From the NCBI GenBank assembly GCA_033782935.1, contig JAWQEG010000506.1, positions 1 to 64,000 on the forward strand: a stretch of 64,000 bases of DNA, in the 5' to 3' direction. The notes under the pieces were generated by a model, which was not told the DNA's origin, did not search any database, and saw only the letters and a list, made by a program, of their open reading frames with translations. Positions 7,970-22,600 of the stretch are shown in pieces. The position numbers and the translations under genes are program-made. The number at the start of each line of letters is the position of its first letter. Within the stretch, counting starts at the first letter, position 1. The stretch is from Petrolisthes cinctipes. Lineage: Eukaryota; Arthropoda; Malacostraca; Decapoda; Porcellanidae.

Positions 7970-10900
7970 GTGTTTTGAGCCTGAATTTGAGATATAAACT
8001 GGTACTGAAGATGAATGCACATATCGAGTTTGGACACACAAAATATCGATTTTGATCATGGTTTTGGCCTGTATTTCGAAAATATTCTAGCACTGAGTAG
8101 GCATGTACAGATCGCTTCTGGGACCAATAAATATCGAATTTTCGGGTGTTTTGAGCCTGAATTTGAGATATAAACGGGTACAGAAGATGCATGCACATAT
8201 TGACTTTGGGCACCTAGAATATCGATTTTCAGCATGTTTTGGGCGTGTATTTTGAAAATACTCTATCACGGAGTAGGCATGTACAGATCGCTTCTGGGAC
8301 CCAAAAATATCGAATTTTCGTGTGTTTTGAGCCTGAATTTAAGATATAAACGGGTACAGAAGATGCATGTACATATCGACTTTGGGCACCTAAAATATCG
8401 ATTTTTAACATGTTTTGGGCCTATATTTTGAAAATATTCTAGCACTGAGTAAGCATGTACAGATTGCCTCTGGGACCCAAAAATATCGAATTTTCGGGTG
8501 TTTTGAGAATGAATTTGGGAAATAAACAGGTACAGAAGATGCATGCACATATCGACTTTGGGCACCTAAAATATCGATTTTTAGCATGTTTTACGCCTAT
8601 ATTTTGAAAGCATTCTAGCACTTAGTAGGCATGTACAGATCGCTTCTGTGACCCAAACATATTTAATTTTTGGGCGTTTTGAGCCTGAATTTGAAATATA
8701 AACGGGTACTGAAGATGCATGCACATATCGACTTTTTGCACATAAAATATCGATTTTGAGCATGTTTTTGGGTCTGTATCTTAAAAACCTTCTAGCAAGG
8801 TGTAGGCATGTACAAATCGCTTCTGGGACCAAAAAATATCGAATTTTCGGGTGTTTTGAGAATGAATTTGAGATATAAACGGGTACAGAAGATACATGCA
8901 CATATCGACTTTGGGCACCCAAAATATCGATTTTGAGCATGTTTTAGGTCTGTATTTTGAAAATACTCTAACACAGACTAGGCATGTACAGATCGCTTCT
9001 GGGACCCAAAAATATCGAATTTTCGAGTGTTTTGAACTAGAATTTGGGATATAAACGGGTACAGAAGATGCATACACATACTGTATTTGGGGACCTAAAA
9101 TATCGATTTTCTTTATGTTTTGGGCCTGAATTTTGAAAATACTCTAACACGGACTAGGCATGAACAGATCGCTTCTGGGACCCAAAAATATCGAATTTTC
9201 GTGTGTTTTGAGTTTGAATTAGAGATATAAACGGGTACAAAAGATGCATGCACATGTCGACTTTGGACACTTAAAATATCGATTTTTAGCATGTTTTGAG
9301 CCTATATTTTGAAAACATTCTAGCACTGAGTAGGCATGTACAGATCGCTTCTGGGACCCAAAAATATTTAATTTTCTGGTGTTTTGAGCCTGAATTTGAA
9401 ATATAAACGTGTACTTAAGATGCATGCACATATCGACTTTTTCCACCTAAAATATCGATTTTCAGCATGTTTTGGGCCTGTATTTTGAAAATACTCTAAC
9501 ACAGACTAGGCATGTATAGATCGCTTCTGGGACCCAAAAATATCGAATTTTCAGCTGTTTTGAGGCTGAATTTGAGATATAAATCAGGGACAGAAGATGC
9601 TTACACATATTGACTTTGGGCACCTAAAATATCGATTTTTAGCATGTTCTGGGCCGGTATTTCAGAAATACTCTAACACAGACTAGGCATGTACAGATCG
9701 CTTCTAAGACCCAAAAATATCGAATTTTCGGGTGTTTTGAGCCTGGATATGAGATATAAACTGGGACAGAAGATGCATACACATATAGACTTTGGGCACC
9801 TTAAATATCGATTTTCAACTTGTTTTGGGACTGTATTTTGAAAATACTCTAACACGGAAGTAGGCATGTCCAGATCGCTTCTGGGACCCAAACATATCTA
9901 ATGTTCGGATGTTCCGAGCATGAATTTGAGATATAAACGGGTACAGAAGATGCATGCACATGTCGACATTGGACACTTAAAATATCGATTTTTAGCATGT
10001 TTTGAGCCTATATTTTGAAAACATTCTAGCACTGAGTAGGCATGTACAGATCGCTTCTGGGACCCAAAAATATTTAATTTTCTGGTGTTTTGAGAATGAA
10101 TTTGAAATATAAACGGGTACTGAAGATGCATGCACATATCGACTTTTCCACCTAAAATATCGATTTTCAGCATGTTTTAAGCCTGTATTTTGAAAATACT
10201 CTAACACTGAGTAGGCATGTACAGATCGCTTCAGGGACCCAAAAATATCTAATTTTCGGGTGTTTTGAGCCTGAATTTGGGATATAAACGGGTACAGAAG
10301 ATTCATACACATATTGACTTTGGGCACCTAAAATATCAATTTTATTATGTTTTAGGCCTGTATTTTGAAAATACTCTAACACAGACTAGGCATGTACAGA
10401 TCGCTTCTGGGACCCAAAAATATCGAATTTTCGGGTGTTTTGAGCCTGAATTTGAGATATAAACTGGTACTGAAGATGAATGCACATATCGAGTTTGGAC
10501 ACACAAAATATCGATTTTGATCATGGTTTTGGCCTGTATTTCGAAAATATTCTAGCACTGAGTAGGCATGTACAGATCGCTTCTGGGACCAATAAATATC
10601 GAATTTTCGGGTGTTTTGAGCCTGAATTTGAGATATAAACGGGTACAGAAGATGCATGCACATATTGACTTTGGGCACCTAGAATATCGATTTTCAGCAT
10701 GTTTTGGGCGTGTATTTTGAAAATACTCTATCACGGAGTAGGCATGTACAGATCGCTTCTGGGACCCAAAAATATCGAATTTTCGTGTGTTTTGAGCCTG
10801 AATTTAAGATATAAACGGGTACAGAAGATGCATGCACATATCGACTTTGGGCACCTAAAATATCTATTTTTAACATGTTTTGGGCCTATATTTTGAAAAT

Positions 10901-12899
10901 ATTCTAGCACTGAGTAAGCATGTACAGATTGCCTCTGGGACCCAAAAATATCGAATTTTCGGGTGTTTTGAGAATGAATTTGGGAAATAAACAGGTACAG
11001 AAGATGCATGCACATATCGACTTTGGGCACCTAAAATATCGATTTTTAGCATGTTTTACGCCTATATTTTGAAAGCATTCTAGCACTTAGTAGGCATGTA
11101 CAGATCGCTTCTGTGACCCAAACATATTTAATTTTTGGGCGTTTTGAGCCTGAATTTGAAATATAAACGGGTACTGAAGATGCATGCACATATCGACTTT
11201 TTGCACATAAAATATCGATTTTGAGCATGTTTTTGGGTCTGTATCTTAAAAACCTTCTAGCAAGGTGTAGGCATGTACAAATCGCTTCTGGGACCAAAAA
11301 ATATCGAATTTTCGGGTGTTTTGAGAATGAATTTGAGATATAAACGGGTACAGAAGATACATGCACATATCGACTTTGGGCACCCAAAATATCGATTTTG
11401 AGCATGTTTTAGGTCTGTATTTTGAAAATACTCTAACACAGACTAGGCATGTACAGATCGCTTCTGGGACCCAAAAATATCGAATTTTCGAGTGTTTTGA
11501 ACTAGAATTTGGGATATAAACGGGTACAGAAGATGCATACACATACTGTATTTGGGGACCTAAAATATCGATTTTCTTTATGTTTTGGGCCTGAATTTTG
11601 AAAATACTATAACACGGACTAGGCATGAACAGATCGCTTCTGGGACCCAAAAATATCGAATTTTCGTGTGTTTTGAGTTTGAATTAGAGATATAAACGGG
11701 TACAAAAGATGCATGCACATGTCGACTTTGGACACTTAAAATATCGATTTTTAGCATGTTTTGAGCCTATATTTTGAAAACATTCTAGCACTGAGTAGGC
11801 ATGTACAGATCGCTTCTGGGACCCAAAAATATTTAATTTTCTGGTGTTTTGAGCCTGAATTTGAAATATAAACGTGTACTAAAGATGCATGCACATATCG
11901 ACTTTTTCCACCTAAAATATCGATTTTCAGCATGTTTTGGGCCTGTATTTTGAAAATACTCTAACACAGACTAGGCATGTATAGATCGCTTCTGGGACCC
12001 AAAAATATCGAATTTTCAGCTGTTTTGAGGCAGAATTTGAGATATAAATCAGGGACAGAAGATGCTTACACATATTGACTTTGGGCACCTAAAATATCGA
12101 TTTTTAGCATGTTCTGGGCCGGTATTTCAGAAATACTCTAACACAGACTAGGCATGTACAGATCGCTTCTAAGACCCAAAAATATCGAATTTTCGGGTGT
12201 TTTGAGCCTGGATATGAGATATAAACTGGGACAGAAGATGCATACACATATAGACTTTGGGCACCTTAAATATCGATTTTCAAATTGTTTTGGGACTGTA
12301 TTTTGAAAATACTCTAACACGGAAGTAGGCATGTCCAGATCGCTTCTGGGACCCAAACATATCTAATGTTCGGATGTTCCGAGCATGAATTTGAGATATA
12401 AACGGGTACAGAAGATGCATGCACATGTCGACATTGGACACTTAAAATATCGATTTTTAGCATGTTTTGAGCCTATATTTTGAAAACATTCTAGCACTGA
12501 GTAGGCATGTACAGATCGCTTCTGGGACCCAAAAATATTTAATTTTCTGGTGTTTTGAGAATGAATTTGAAATATAAACGGGTACTGAAGATGCATGCAC
12601 ATATCGACTTTTCCACCTAAAATATCGATTTTCAGCATGTTTTAAGCCTGTATTTTGAAAATACTCTAACACTGAGTAGGCATGTACAGATCGCTTCAGG
12701 GACCCAAAAATATCTAATTTTCGGGTGTTTTGAGCCTGAATTTGGGATATAAACGGGTACAGAAGATTCATACACATATTGACTTTGGGCACCTAAAATA
12801 TCAATTTTATTATATTTTAGGCCTGTATTTTGAAAATACTCTAACACAGACTAGGCATGTACAGATCGCTTCTGGGACCCAAAAATATCGAATTTTCGG
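7970..12899 (+). repeat. Tandem duplication of a 2,465-bp block (14 monomers + 1 bp)
   Basis: About 7,970-10,434 and 10,435-12,899 are near-identical; edges are good to a few tens of bases. Shared rare variants include GATCATGGTTTTGGCC (8,054 and 10,519), GGGCGTTTTGAGCC (8,672 and 11,137) and CTTGCACATAAAATATC-type sites. A few substitutions separate the copies (for example GTACTTAAGATGC at 9,411 against GTACTAAAGATGC at 11,876). A more diverged relative of the same block follows at about 13,190-14,060. Confidence 0.88.
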
Positions 12900-14172
12900 G
12901 TGTTTTAAGCCTGAATTTAAGATATAAACTGGGACAGAAGATGCATACACATATTGACTTTGGGCACCTTAAATATCGATTTTCAGCTTGTTTTGGGGCT
13001 GTATTTTGAAAATACTCAAACACGGAGTAGGCATGTCCAGATTGCTTCTGGGACCCAAAAATATCTAATTTTCGGAATTTCCGAGCCTGAATTTGAGATA
13101 TAAACGGGTACAGAAGATGCATACACATATCGACTTTGGACAACTAAAATATCGATTTTGAGCATGTTTTGTGTCTGTATCTTTAAAACATTCCAGCAAG
13201 GAGTAGACATGTACAGATCGCTTCTTGGACCCAAAAATATCGAATTTTCGGGTGTTTTGAGCCTGAATTTGAAATATAAACGTGTACTGAAGATGCATGC
13301 ACATATCGACTTTGGGCACACAAAATATCGATTTTTAACATGTTTTAGGCCTGTATTTCGAAAATATTCTACCACTGAGTAGGCATGTACAGATCGCTTC
13401 TGGGACCCAAAAATTTCAAATTTTCGGGTGTTTTGAGCCTGAATTTGAGATATAAACTGGTACTGAAGATGAATGCACATATCGAGTTTGGACACACAAA
13501 ATATCGATTTTGATCATGTTTTAGGCCTGTATTTCGAAAATATTCTAGCACTGAGTAGGCATGTACAGATCGCTTCTGGGAACAATAAATATCGAATTTT
13601 CGGGTGTTTTGAGCCTGAATTTGAGATATAAACGGGTACAGAAGATGCATGCACATATTGACTTTGGGCACCTAGAATATCGATTTTCAGCATGTTTTGG
13701 GCGTGTATTTTGAAAATACTCTAACACGGAGTAGGCATGTACAGATTGCTTCTGGGACCCAAAAATATCGAATTTTCGTGTGTTTTGAGCCTGAATTTAA
13801 GATATAAACGGGTACAGAAGATGCATGCACATATCGACTTTGGGCACATAAAATATCGATTTTTAACATGTTTTGGGCCTATATTTTGAAAATATTCTAG
13901 CACTGAGTAGGCATGTACAGATCGCTTCTGTGACCCAAACATATTTAATTTTCGGGCGTTTTGAGCCTGAATTTGAAATATAAACGGGTACTGAAGATGC
14001 ATGCACATATCGACTTTTTGCACATAAAATATCGATTTTGAGCATGTTTTTGGGTTTGTATCTTAAAAACCTTCAAGCAAGGAGTAGGCATGTACAAATC
14101 GCTTCTGGGACCCAAAAATATCGAATTTTCGGGTGTTTTGAGAATGAATTTGAGATATAAACGGGTACATAA

Positions 14173-14260
14173 GATGCATGCGCATATCGACTTTGGACTC
14201 CTAAAATATCGATTTTTAGAATGTTTTGAGCCTGAATTTGAGATATAAACGGGTACAGAA
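14173..14260 (+). repeat. Second 88-bp A/B hybrid unit
   Basis: GATG starts at 14,173 and 14,261 are 88 bp apart. As at 6,337, it contains GGACTCCTAAAATATCGA and then joins half A to half B at ATGTTTTGAGCC. The shared CTCC variant suggests that both sites descend from one event. The spacing between them (7,836 bp) is 44.5 monomers plus 4 bp, as expected if each copy carries one extra half-unit. Confidence 0.88.
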
Positions 14261-14885
14261 GATGGATGCACATATTGACTTTGGACACCTTAAATATCGA
14301 TTTTTAGCATGTTTTAGGTCCGTATCTTGAAAATATTCTAGCAAGAAGTAGGCATTTACAGATCGCTTCTTGGACCTAAAAATATCGAATTTTCGGGTGT
14401 TTTGAGCCTGAATTTGAGATATAAACGGGTACAGAAGATGCATGCACATATTGACTTTGGGCACCTAAAATATAGATTTTCAGCATGTTTTGGGCTTGTA
14501 ATTTGAAAATAGTCTAACACGTAGTAGGCATGTACAGATCGCTTCTGGGACCCAAAAATATGGAATTTTTGGGTGTTTTGAGCTTAATTTGAAATATAAA
14601 CGGGTACAGAAGATGCATGCACATATCGACTTTTTGCACATAAAGTATCGATTTTGAGCATGTTTTTGGGTCTGTATCTTAAAAACCTTCTAGCAAGGAG
14701 TAGGCATGTACAAATCGCTTCTGGGACCCAAAAATATGGAATTTTCGTGTGTTTTGAGAATGAATTTGAGATATAAACGGGTACAGAAGATACATGCAAA
14801 TATCGCCTTTCGGCACCCAAAATATCGATTTTAAGCATGTTTTGGGCGTGTATTTTGAAAATACACTAACACCGAGTAGGCATGT

Positions 14886-15589
14886 ACAGATCGCTTCTGG
14901 GACCCAAAAATATCGAATTTTGGGGTGTTTTGAGCCTGAATTTGAGATATAAACGGGTACAGAAGATGCATGCACATATCGACTTTGGGTACCTAAAATA
15001 TCGATTTTTAGCATGTTTTGGGCCTATATTTTGAAAATATTCTAGCACTGAGTAGGCATATGCAGATCGCTTCTGGGACCCAAAAATATGGAATTTTCGA
15101 GTGTTTTGAGCTTGAATTTGGGATATAAACGGGTACAGAAGATGCATACACATATTGTATTTGGGGACCTAAAATATCGATTTTCTTTATGTTTTGGGCC
15201 TGAATTTTGAAAATACTCTAACACGGACTAAGCATGAACAGATCGCTTCTGGGACCCAAAAATATCGAATTTTGGGGTGTTTTGAGCCTGAATTTGAGAT
15301 ATAAACGGGTACAGAAGATGCATGCACATATCGACTTTGGGTACCTAAAATATCGATTTTTAGCATGTTTTGGGCCTATATTTTGAAAATATTCTAGCAC
15401 TGAGTAGGCATATGCAGATCGCTTCTGGGACCCAAAAATATGGAATTTTCGAGTGTTTTGAGCTTGAATTTGGGATATAAACGAGTACAGAAGATGCATA
15501 CACATATTGTATTTGGGGACCTAAAATATTGATTTTCTTTATGTTTTGAGCCTGAATTTTGAAAATACTCTAACACGGACTAAGCATGA
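14886..15589 (+). repeat. Tandem duplication of a 352-bp dimer block
   Basis: 14,886-15,237 and 15,238-15,589 match closely, sharing the variants GAATTTTGGGGTG, GGCATATGCAGATCGC and GATTTTCTTTATGTTTTG. The same pair of variants occurs once at about 6,890-7,210, 8,012 bp upstream. Confidence 0.82.
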
Positions 15590-16960
15590 ACAGATCGCTT
15601 CTGGGACCCAAAAATATCGGATTTTGGGGTGTTTTGAGCTTGAATTAGAGATATAAACGGGTACAGAAGATGCATGCACATGTCGACTTTGGACACTTAA
15701 AATATCGATTTTTAGCATGTTTTGAGCCTATATTTTGAAAACATTCTAGCACTGAGTAGGCATGTACAGATCGCTTCTGGGACCCAAAAATATTTAATTT
15801 TCTGGTGTTTTGAGCCTGAATTTGAAAAATAAACGGGTACCAAAGATGCATGCACATATCGACTTTTTCCACCTAAAATATCGATTTTCAGCATGTTTTT
15901 GGGCCTGTATTGTGAAAATACTCTAACACAGACTAGGCATGTACAGATCGCTTCTGGGACCCAAAAATATCTAATTTTCGGATGTTCCGAGCCTGAATTT
16001 GGGATATAAACGGGTACAGAAGATTCATACACATATTGACTTTGGGCACCTAAAATATCAATTTTATTATGTTTTGGGCCTGTATTTTGAAAATACTCTA
16101 ACACAGACTAGGCATGTACAGATCGCTTCTGGGACCCAAAAATATCGAATTTTCGGGTGTTTTAAGCCTGAATTTAAGATATAAACTGGGACAGAAGATG
16201 CATACACATATTGACTTTGGGCACCTTAAATATCGATTTTCAGCTTGTTTTGGGGCTGTATTTTGAAAATACTCAAACACGGAGTAGGCATGTCCACATT
16301 GCTTCTGGGACCCAAAAATATCTAATTTTCGGAATTTCCGAGCCTGAATTTGAGATACAAACGGGTACAGAAGATGCATACACATATCGACTTTGGACAA
16401 CTAAAATATCGATTTTAAGCATGTTTTGGGTCTGTATCTTTAAAACATTCTAGCAAGGAGTAGGCATGTACAGATTGCTTCTTGGACCCAAAAATATCGA
16501 ATTTTCGGGTGTTTTTAAACTGAATTTCAGATATAAACTGGTACTGAAGATGCATGCACATATCGACTTTGGGAACACAAAATATTGATTTTGATCATGT
16601 TTTAGGCCGGTATCTCGAAAATATTCTAGCACTGAGTAGGCATGTACAGATCGCTTCTGGGACCCAAAAATATCGAATTTTTGGGTGTTTTGAGCCCAAA
16701 TTTGAGATATAAACTGGTACTGAAGATGCATGCACATATCGACTTTGGGCACACAAAATATCGATTTTGATCATGTTTTAGGCCTGTATTTCGAAAATAT
16801 TCTAGCACTGAGTAGGCATGTACAGATCGCTTCTGGGACCCAAAAATTTCGAATTTTCGGGTATTTTGATCCTGAATTTGAGATATAAACGGGTACAGAA
16901 GATGCATACAAATATCGACTTTAGGCACTTAAAATAAAGATTTTGAGCATGTTTTGGGTC

Positions 16961-16985
16961 TGTATCTGAAACTTTTTAGCTTCTG
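16961..16985 (+). repeat. Monomer with a 26-bp internal deletion
   Basis: The expected stretch from TCTGTATCTTGAAAAC to CTTCTGG is 47 bp; here it is 21 bp (TCTGTATCTGAAACTTTTTAG then CTTCTGG), removing the AAGGAGTAGGCATGTAC region. The surrounding monomers are full length. Confidence 0.8.
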
Positions 16986-17903
16986 GAACCCAAAAATTTC
17001 GAATTTTCGGGTGTTTTGAGCCTGAATTTGAGATATAAACGGGTACAGAAGATGCATACACATATCGACTTTGGACAACTAAAATATCGATTTTACACAT
17101 GTTTTGGGTCTGTATCTTTAAAACATTCGAGCAAGGAGTAGGCATGTACAGATCGCTTCTGGGACCCAAAAATATCGAATTTTCGGGTGTTTTGAGCCTG
17201 AATTTGAGATATAAACTGGTACTGAAGATGCATGCACAATTTGACTTTGGGCACACAAAATATCGATTTTGAGGATGTTTTGGGACTATATTTTGAAAAC
17301 ATTCGAGCAAGGAGTAGGCATGTACAGATCGCTTCTGGGACCCAAAAATATCGAATTTTCGGGTGTTTTGAGCCTGAATTTGAGATATAAACTGGTACTG
17401 AAGATGCATGCACATATTGACTTTGGGCACACAAAATATCGATTTTGAGCATGTATTGGGCCTATATATTGAAAATATTCTAGCACTGAGTAGGCATGTA
17501 GAGATCGCTTCTGGGACCCAAAAATTTTGAATTTTCGGGTATTTTGAGCCTGAATTTGAGATATAAACGGGTATAGAAGATGCATACATATATCGACTTT
17601 GGGCACCTAAAATGTCGATTTTGAGCATGTTTTGGGTCTGTATCTTAAAAACTTTCTAGCATGGAGTAGGCATGTACAAATCGCTTCTGAGACCCAAAAA
17701 TATCGAATTTTCGGGTGTTTTGAGAATGAATTTGAGATATAAACGGATACAGAATATACATGCACATATCGACTTTGGGCACCCAAAATATCGATTTTGA
17801 GCATGTTTTGGGCGTGTATTTTGAAAATACTCTATCACGCAGTAGGCATGTACAGATCGTTTCTGGGACCCAAAAATATCGAATTTTCGGGTGTTTTGAG
17901 AAT

Positions 17904-19659
17904 GAATTTGGGATATAAACGGGTACAGAAGATCCATACACATATTGACTTTGGGCACCTAAAATATCGATTTGCATTATGTTTTGGGCCTGTATTTTGA
18001 AAATACTTTAACACGGAGTAGACATGTACAGATCGCTTCTGGGACCCAAAAATATCGAATTTTCGCGTGTTTTGAGCTTGTATTTAAGATATAAACGGGT
18101 ACAGAGTATGCATGCAGATATCGACTTTGGACACCTAAAATATCGATTTTCAGCTTGTTTTGGGACTGTATTTTGAAAATACTCTAACACGGAGTAGGCA
18201 TGTACAGATTGCTTCTTGGACCCAAAAATATCAAATTTCCGGATGTTCCGAGCCTGAATTTGAGATATAAACGGGTACAGAAGATGCATACACATATCGA
18301 CTTTGGACAACTAAAATATCGATTTTGAGCATGTTTTGGGTCTGTATCTTGAAAACATTCTAGCAAGGAGTATGCATGTATAGATCGCTTCTGGGACCCA
18401 AAAATATCGAATTTTCGTGTGTTTTGAGCCTGAATTTGAGATATAAACAGGTACAGAAGATGCATACACATATCGACTTTGGGCACCCAAAATATCGATT
18501 TTGAGCATGTTTTGGGCGTGAATTTTGAAAATACTCTATCACGCATTAGGCATGTACAGATCGTTTCTGGGACCCAAAAATATCGAATTTTCGGGTTTTG
18601 AGCCTAAATTTGAGATATAAACGGGTACAGAAGATGCATGCACATATCGACTTTGGGCACCTAAAATATCGATTTTTAGCATGTTTTGGGCCTATATTTT
18701 GAAAATATTCTAGCACTGAGTAGGCATGTACAGATCGCTTATGGGACCCAAAAATATCGAATTTTCGAGTGTTTTGAGCTTGAATTTGGGATATAAACGG
18801 GTACAGAAGATCCATACACATATTGACTTTGGGCACCTAAAATATCGATTTGCATTATGTTTTGGGCCTGTATTTTGAAAATACTTTAACACGGAGTAGA
18901 CATGTACAGATCGCTTCTGGGACCCAAAAATATCGAATTTTCGCGTGTTTTGAGCTTGTATTTAAGATATAAACGGGTACAGAGTATGCATGCAGATATC
19001 GACTTTGGACACCTAAAATATCGATTTTCAGCTTGTTTTGGGACTGTATTTTGAAAATACTCTAACACGGAGTAGGCATGTACAGATTGCTTCTTGGACC
19101 CAAAAATATCAAATTTCCGGATGTTCCGAGCCTGAATTTGAGATATAAACGGGTACAGAAGATGCATACACATATCGACTTTGGACAACTAAAATATCGA
19201 TTTTGAGCATGTTTTGGGTCTGTATCTTGAAAACATTCTAGCAAGGAGTATGCATGTATAGATCGCTTCTGGGACCCAAAAATATCGAATTTTCGTGTGT
19301 TTTGAGCCTGAATTTGAGATATAAACAGGTACAGAAGATGCATACACATATCGACTTTGGGCACCCAAAATATCGATTTTGAGCATGTTTTGGGCGTGAA
19401 TTTTGAAAATACTCTATCACGCATTAGGCATGTACAGATCGTTTCTGGGACCCAAAAATATCGAATTTTCGGGTTTTGAGCCTAAATTTGAGATATAAAC
19501 GGGTACAGAAGATGCATGCACATATCGACTTTGGGCACCTAAAATATCGATTTTTAGCATGTTTTGGGCCTATATTTTGAAAATATTCTAGCACTGAGTA
19601 GGCATGTACAGATCGCTTATGGGACCCAAAAATATCGAATTTTTGAGTGTTTTGAGCTT
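17904..19659 (+). repeat. Tandem duplication of an 878-bp block (5 monomers - 2 bp)
   Basis: About 17,904-18,781 and 18,782-19,659 are almost identical. Shared private variants are GATTTGCATTATG, CTTGTATTTAAGATATAAAC, TTTCCGGATGTTCCGAGCC and a short loss in CGGGTTTTGAGCC that makes the unit 878 rather than 880. Confidence 0.9.
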
Positions 19660-22600
19660 GAATTTGGGATATAAACGGGTACAGAAGATCCATACACATA
19701 TTGACTTTGGGCACCTATAATATCGATTTTCATTATGTTTTGGGCCTGTATTTTGAAAATACTCTAACACAGACTAGGCATGTACAGATCGCTTCTGGGA
19801 CCCAAAAATATCGAACTTTCGGCTGTTTTGAGCCTGAATTTGAGATATACACGGGGACAGAAGATGAATACACATATCGACTTTGGACAACTAAAATATC
19901 GATTTTGAGCATGTTTTGGGTCTGTATCTTTAAAACATTCGAGCAAGGAGTAGGCATGTACAGATCGCGTCTGGGACCCAAAAATATCGAATTTTCGGGT
20001 GTTTGAGCCTGAATTTGAGATATAAACTGGTACTGAAGATGCATGCACATATCGACTTTGGGTACACAAAATATCGATTTTGAGCATGTTTTGGGCCTAT
20101 ATTTGGAAAATATTCTAGCACTGAGTAGGCATGTACAGATCGCTTCTGGGACCCAAAATTTTTGAATTTTCGGGTGTTTTGAGCCTGAATTTGAGATATA
20201 AACGGGTACAGAAGATTCATGCACATATCGACTTTGGGCACCTAAAATATCGATTTTGAGCATGTTTTGGGTCTGTATCTTGAAAACTTTCTAGCAAGGA
20301 GTAGGCTTGTACAAATCGCTTCTGGGACCCAAAAATATCGAATTATCGGGTGTTTTGAGCCTGAATTTGAGATATAAACGGGTACAGAAGATGCATGCAC
20401 ATATTGACTTTGGGCACCTAAAATATCGATTTTCAGCATGTTTTGGGCTTGTATTTTGAAAATAATCTAACAGGAGTAGGCTTGTACAGATCGCTTCTGG
20501 GACCCAAAAATATCGATTTTTCTGGTATTTTGAGCCTGAATTTGAAATATAAACGGGTACTAAAGATGAATGCACATATCGACTTTTTCCACCTGAAATA
20601 TCGATTTTCTTTATATTTTGGGCTTGTATTTTGAAAATACTCTAACACTGAGTAAGCATATACAGATCGCTTCTGGGACCCAAAAATATCGAATTTTTAG
20701 GTGTTTTGAGCCTGAATTTAGGATATAAACGGGTACAGAAGATGCATACACATATTGACTTTGGGCACCTAAAATATCGATTTTTAGAATGTTTTGAGCC
20801 TATATTTTGAAAATACTCTAACACAGACTAGGCATGTACAGATCGCTTCTGGGACCCAAAAATATCGAATTTTTGGCTGTTTTGAGCATGAATTTGAGAT
20901 TTAAACGGATACAGAAGATGCATGCACATATCGACTTTGGACACCCAAATTATCGATTTTGAGCATGTTTTGGGCCTGTATTCTGAAAAAAATCTAGCAC
21001 TGAGTACGCATGTACAGATCGCTTCTTGGAACCAAAAATATCGAATTTTCGAGTCTTTTGAGAATGAATTTGAAATATAAACGGGTACTGAAGATGCATA
21101 CACATATCGACTTTTTGCTACTAAAATATCGATTTTGAGCATGTTTTGGGTCTGTATCTTAAAAAAATTCTAGCAAGGAGTAGGCATGTAAAGATCGCTT
21201 CTGGGATTTAAAAGTATCGAATTTTAGGGTGTTTTGAGAATAAATTTGAGATATATACGTGTACAGAAGATACATGCACATATCGACTTTGGGCAACCAA
21301 AATATCGATTTTGAGCATGTTTTGAACGTGTATTTTGAAAATACTCTAACACGGAGTAGGCATGTACAGATCGCTTCTGGGACCCAAAAATATCGAATTT
21401 TCTAGTGTTTTGAGCCTGAATTTGAAATATATACGGGTACTGAAGATGCATGCACATATCGAATTTTTCCACCAAAAATATCGATTTTCTTTATATTTTG
21501 GGCCTGTATTTTGAAAATACTCTAACACTGAGTAAGCATATACAGATCGCTTCGGGGACCCAAAAATATCGAATTTTTGGGTGTTTTGAGCCTGAATTTA
21601 TGATATAAACGGGTACAGAAGATGCATGCACATATCGACTCTGGACACCTAAAATATCGATTTTTAGCATGTTTTGAGCCTATATTTTGAAAATACTCTA
21701 ACACAGACTAGGCATGTACAGATCGCTTCTGGGACCCAAAAATATCGAATTTTTGGCTGTTTTGAGCCTGAATTTGAGATATAAACGGATACAGAAGATG
21801 CATGCCCATATCGACTTTGGACACCCAAAATATCGATTTTGATCATGTTTGGGCCTGTATTCTGAAAATATTTTAGCAATGAGTACGCATGTACAGATCG
21901 CTTCTGGGACCCAAAAATATCGAATTTTCGGGTGTTTTGAGCCTGAATTTGGGATATAAACGGGTACAGAAGATGCATACACATATTGACTTTGGGCACC
22001 TAAAATATCGATTTGCATTATGTTTTGGGCCTGTATTTTGAAAATACTCTAACACGGAGTAGACATGTACAGATCGTTTCTGGGACCCAAAAATATCGAA
22101 TTTTCGGGTATTTTGAGCTTGAATTTAAGATATAAACGGGTACAGAATATGCATGCACATATCGACTTTGGACACCTAAAATATCGATTTTTAGCATGTT
22201 TTGAGCTTTTATTTTGAAAACATTCTAGCACTGAGTAGGCATGTACAGATCGCTTCTGGGACCCCAAAAAAAATAAATTTTGGGGTGTTTTGAGCCTGAA
22301 TTTGAAATATAAACGGGTACTAAAGATGCATGCACATATCGACTTTTTGCACCTAAAATATCGATTTTGAGCATGTTTTGGGTCTGTATCTTGAAAACTT
22401 TCTAGCAAGGAGTAGGCATGTACAAATCGCTTCTGGGACCTTAAAATATATTGAATTTTCGGGTGTTTTGAGAATGAATTTGAGATATAAACGTGTACAG
22501 AAGATACATGCACATATCGACTTTGGGCAACCAAAATATCAATTTTGAGCATGTTTTGGTCGTGTATTTTGAAAATACTCTAACACAGAGTAGGCATGTG

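Noticed and set aside
16921..17628. 235-codon minus-strand open frame
   Set aside because: Same cause; it lies entirely in satellite, with peptide units repeating every 176 bp.
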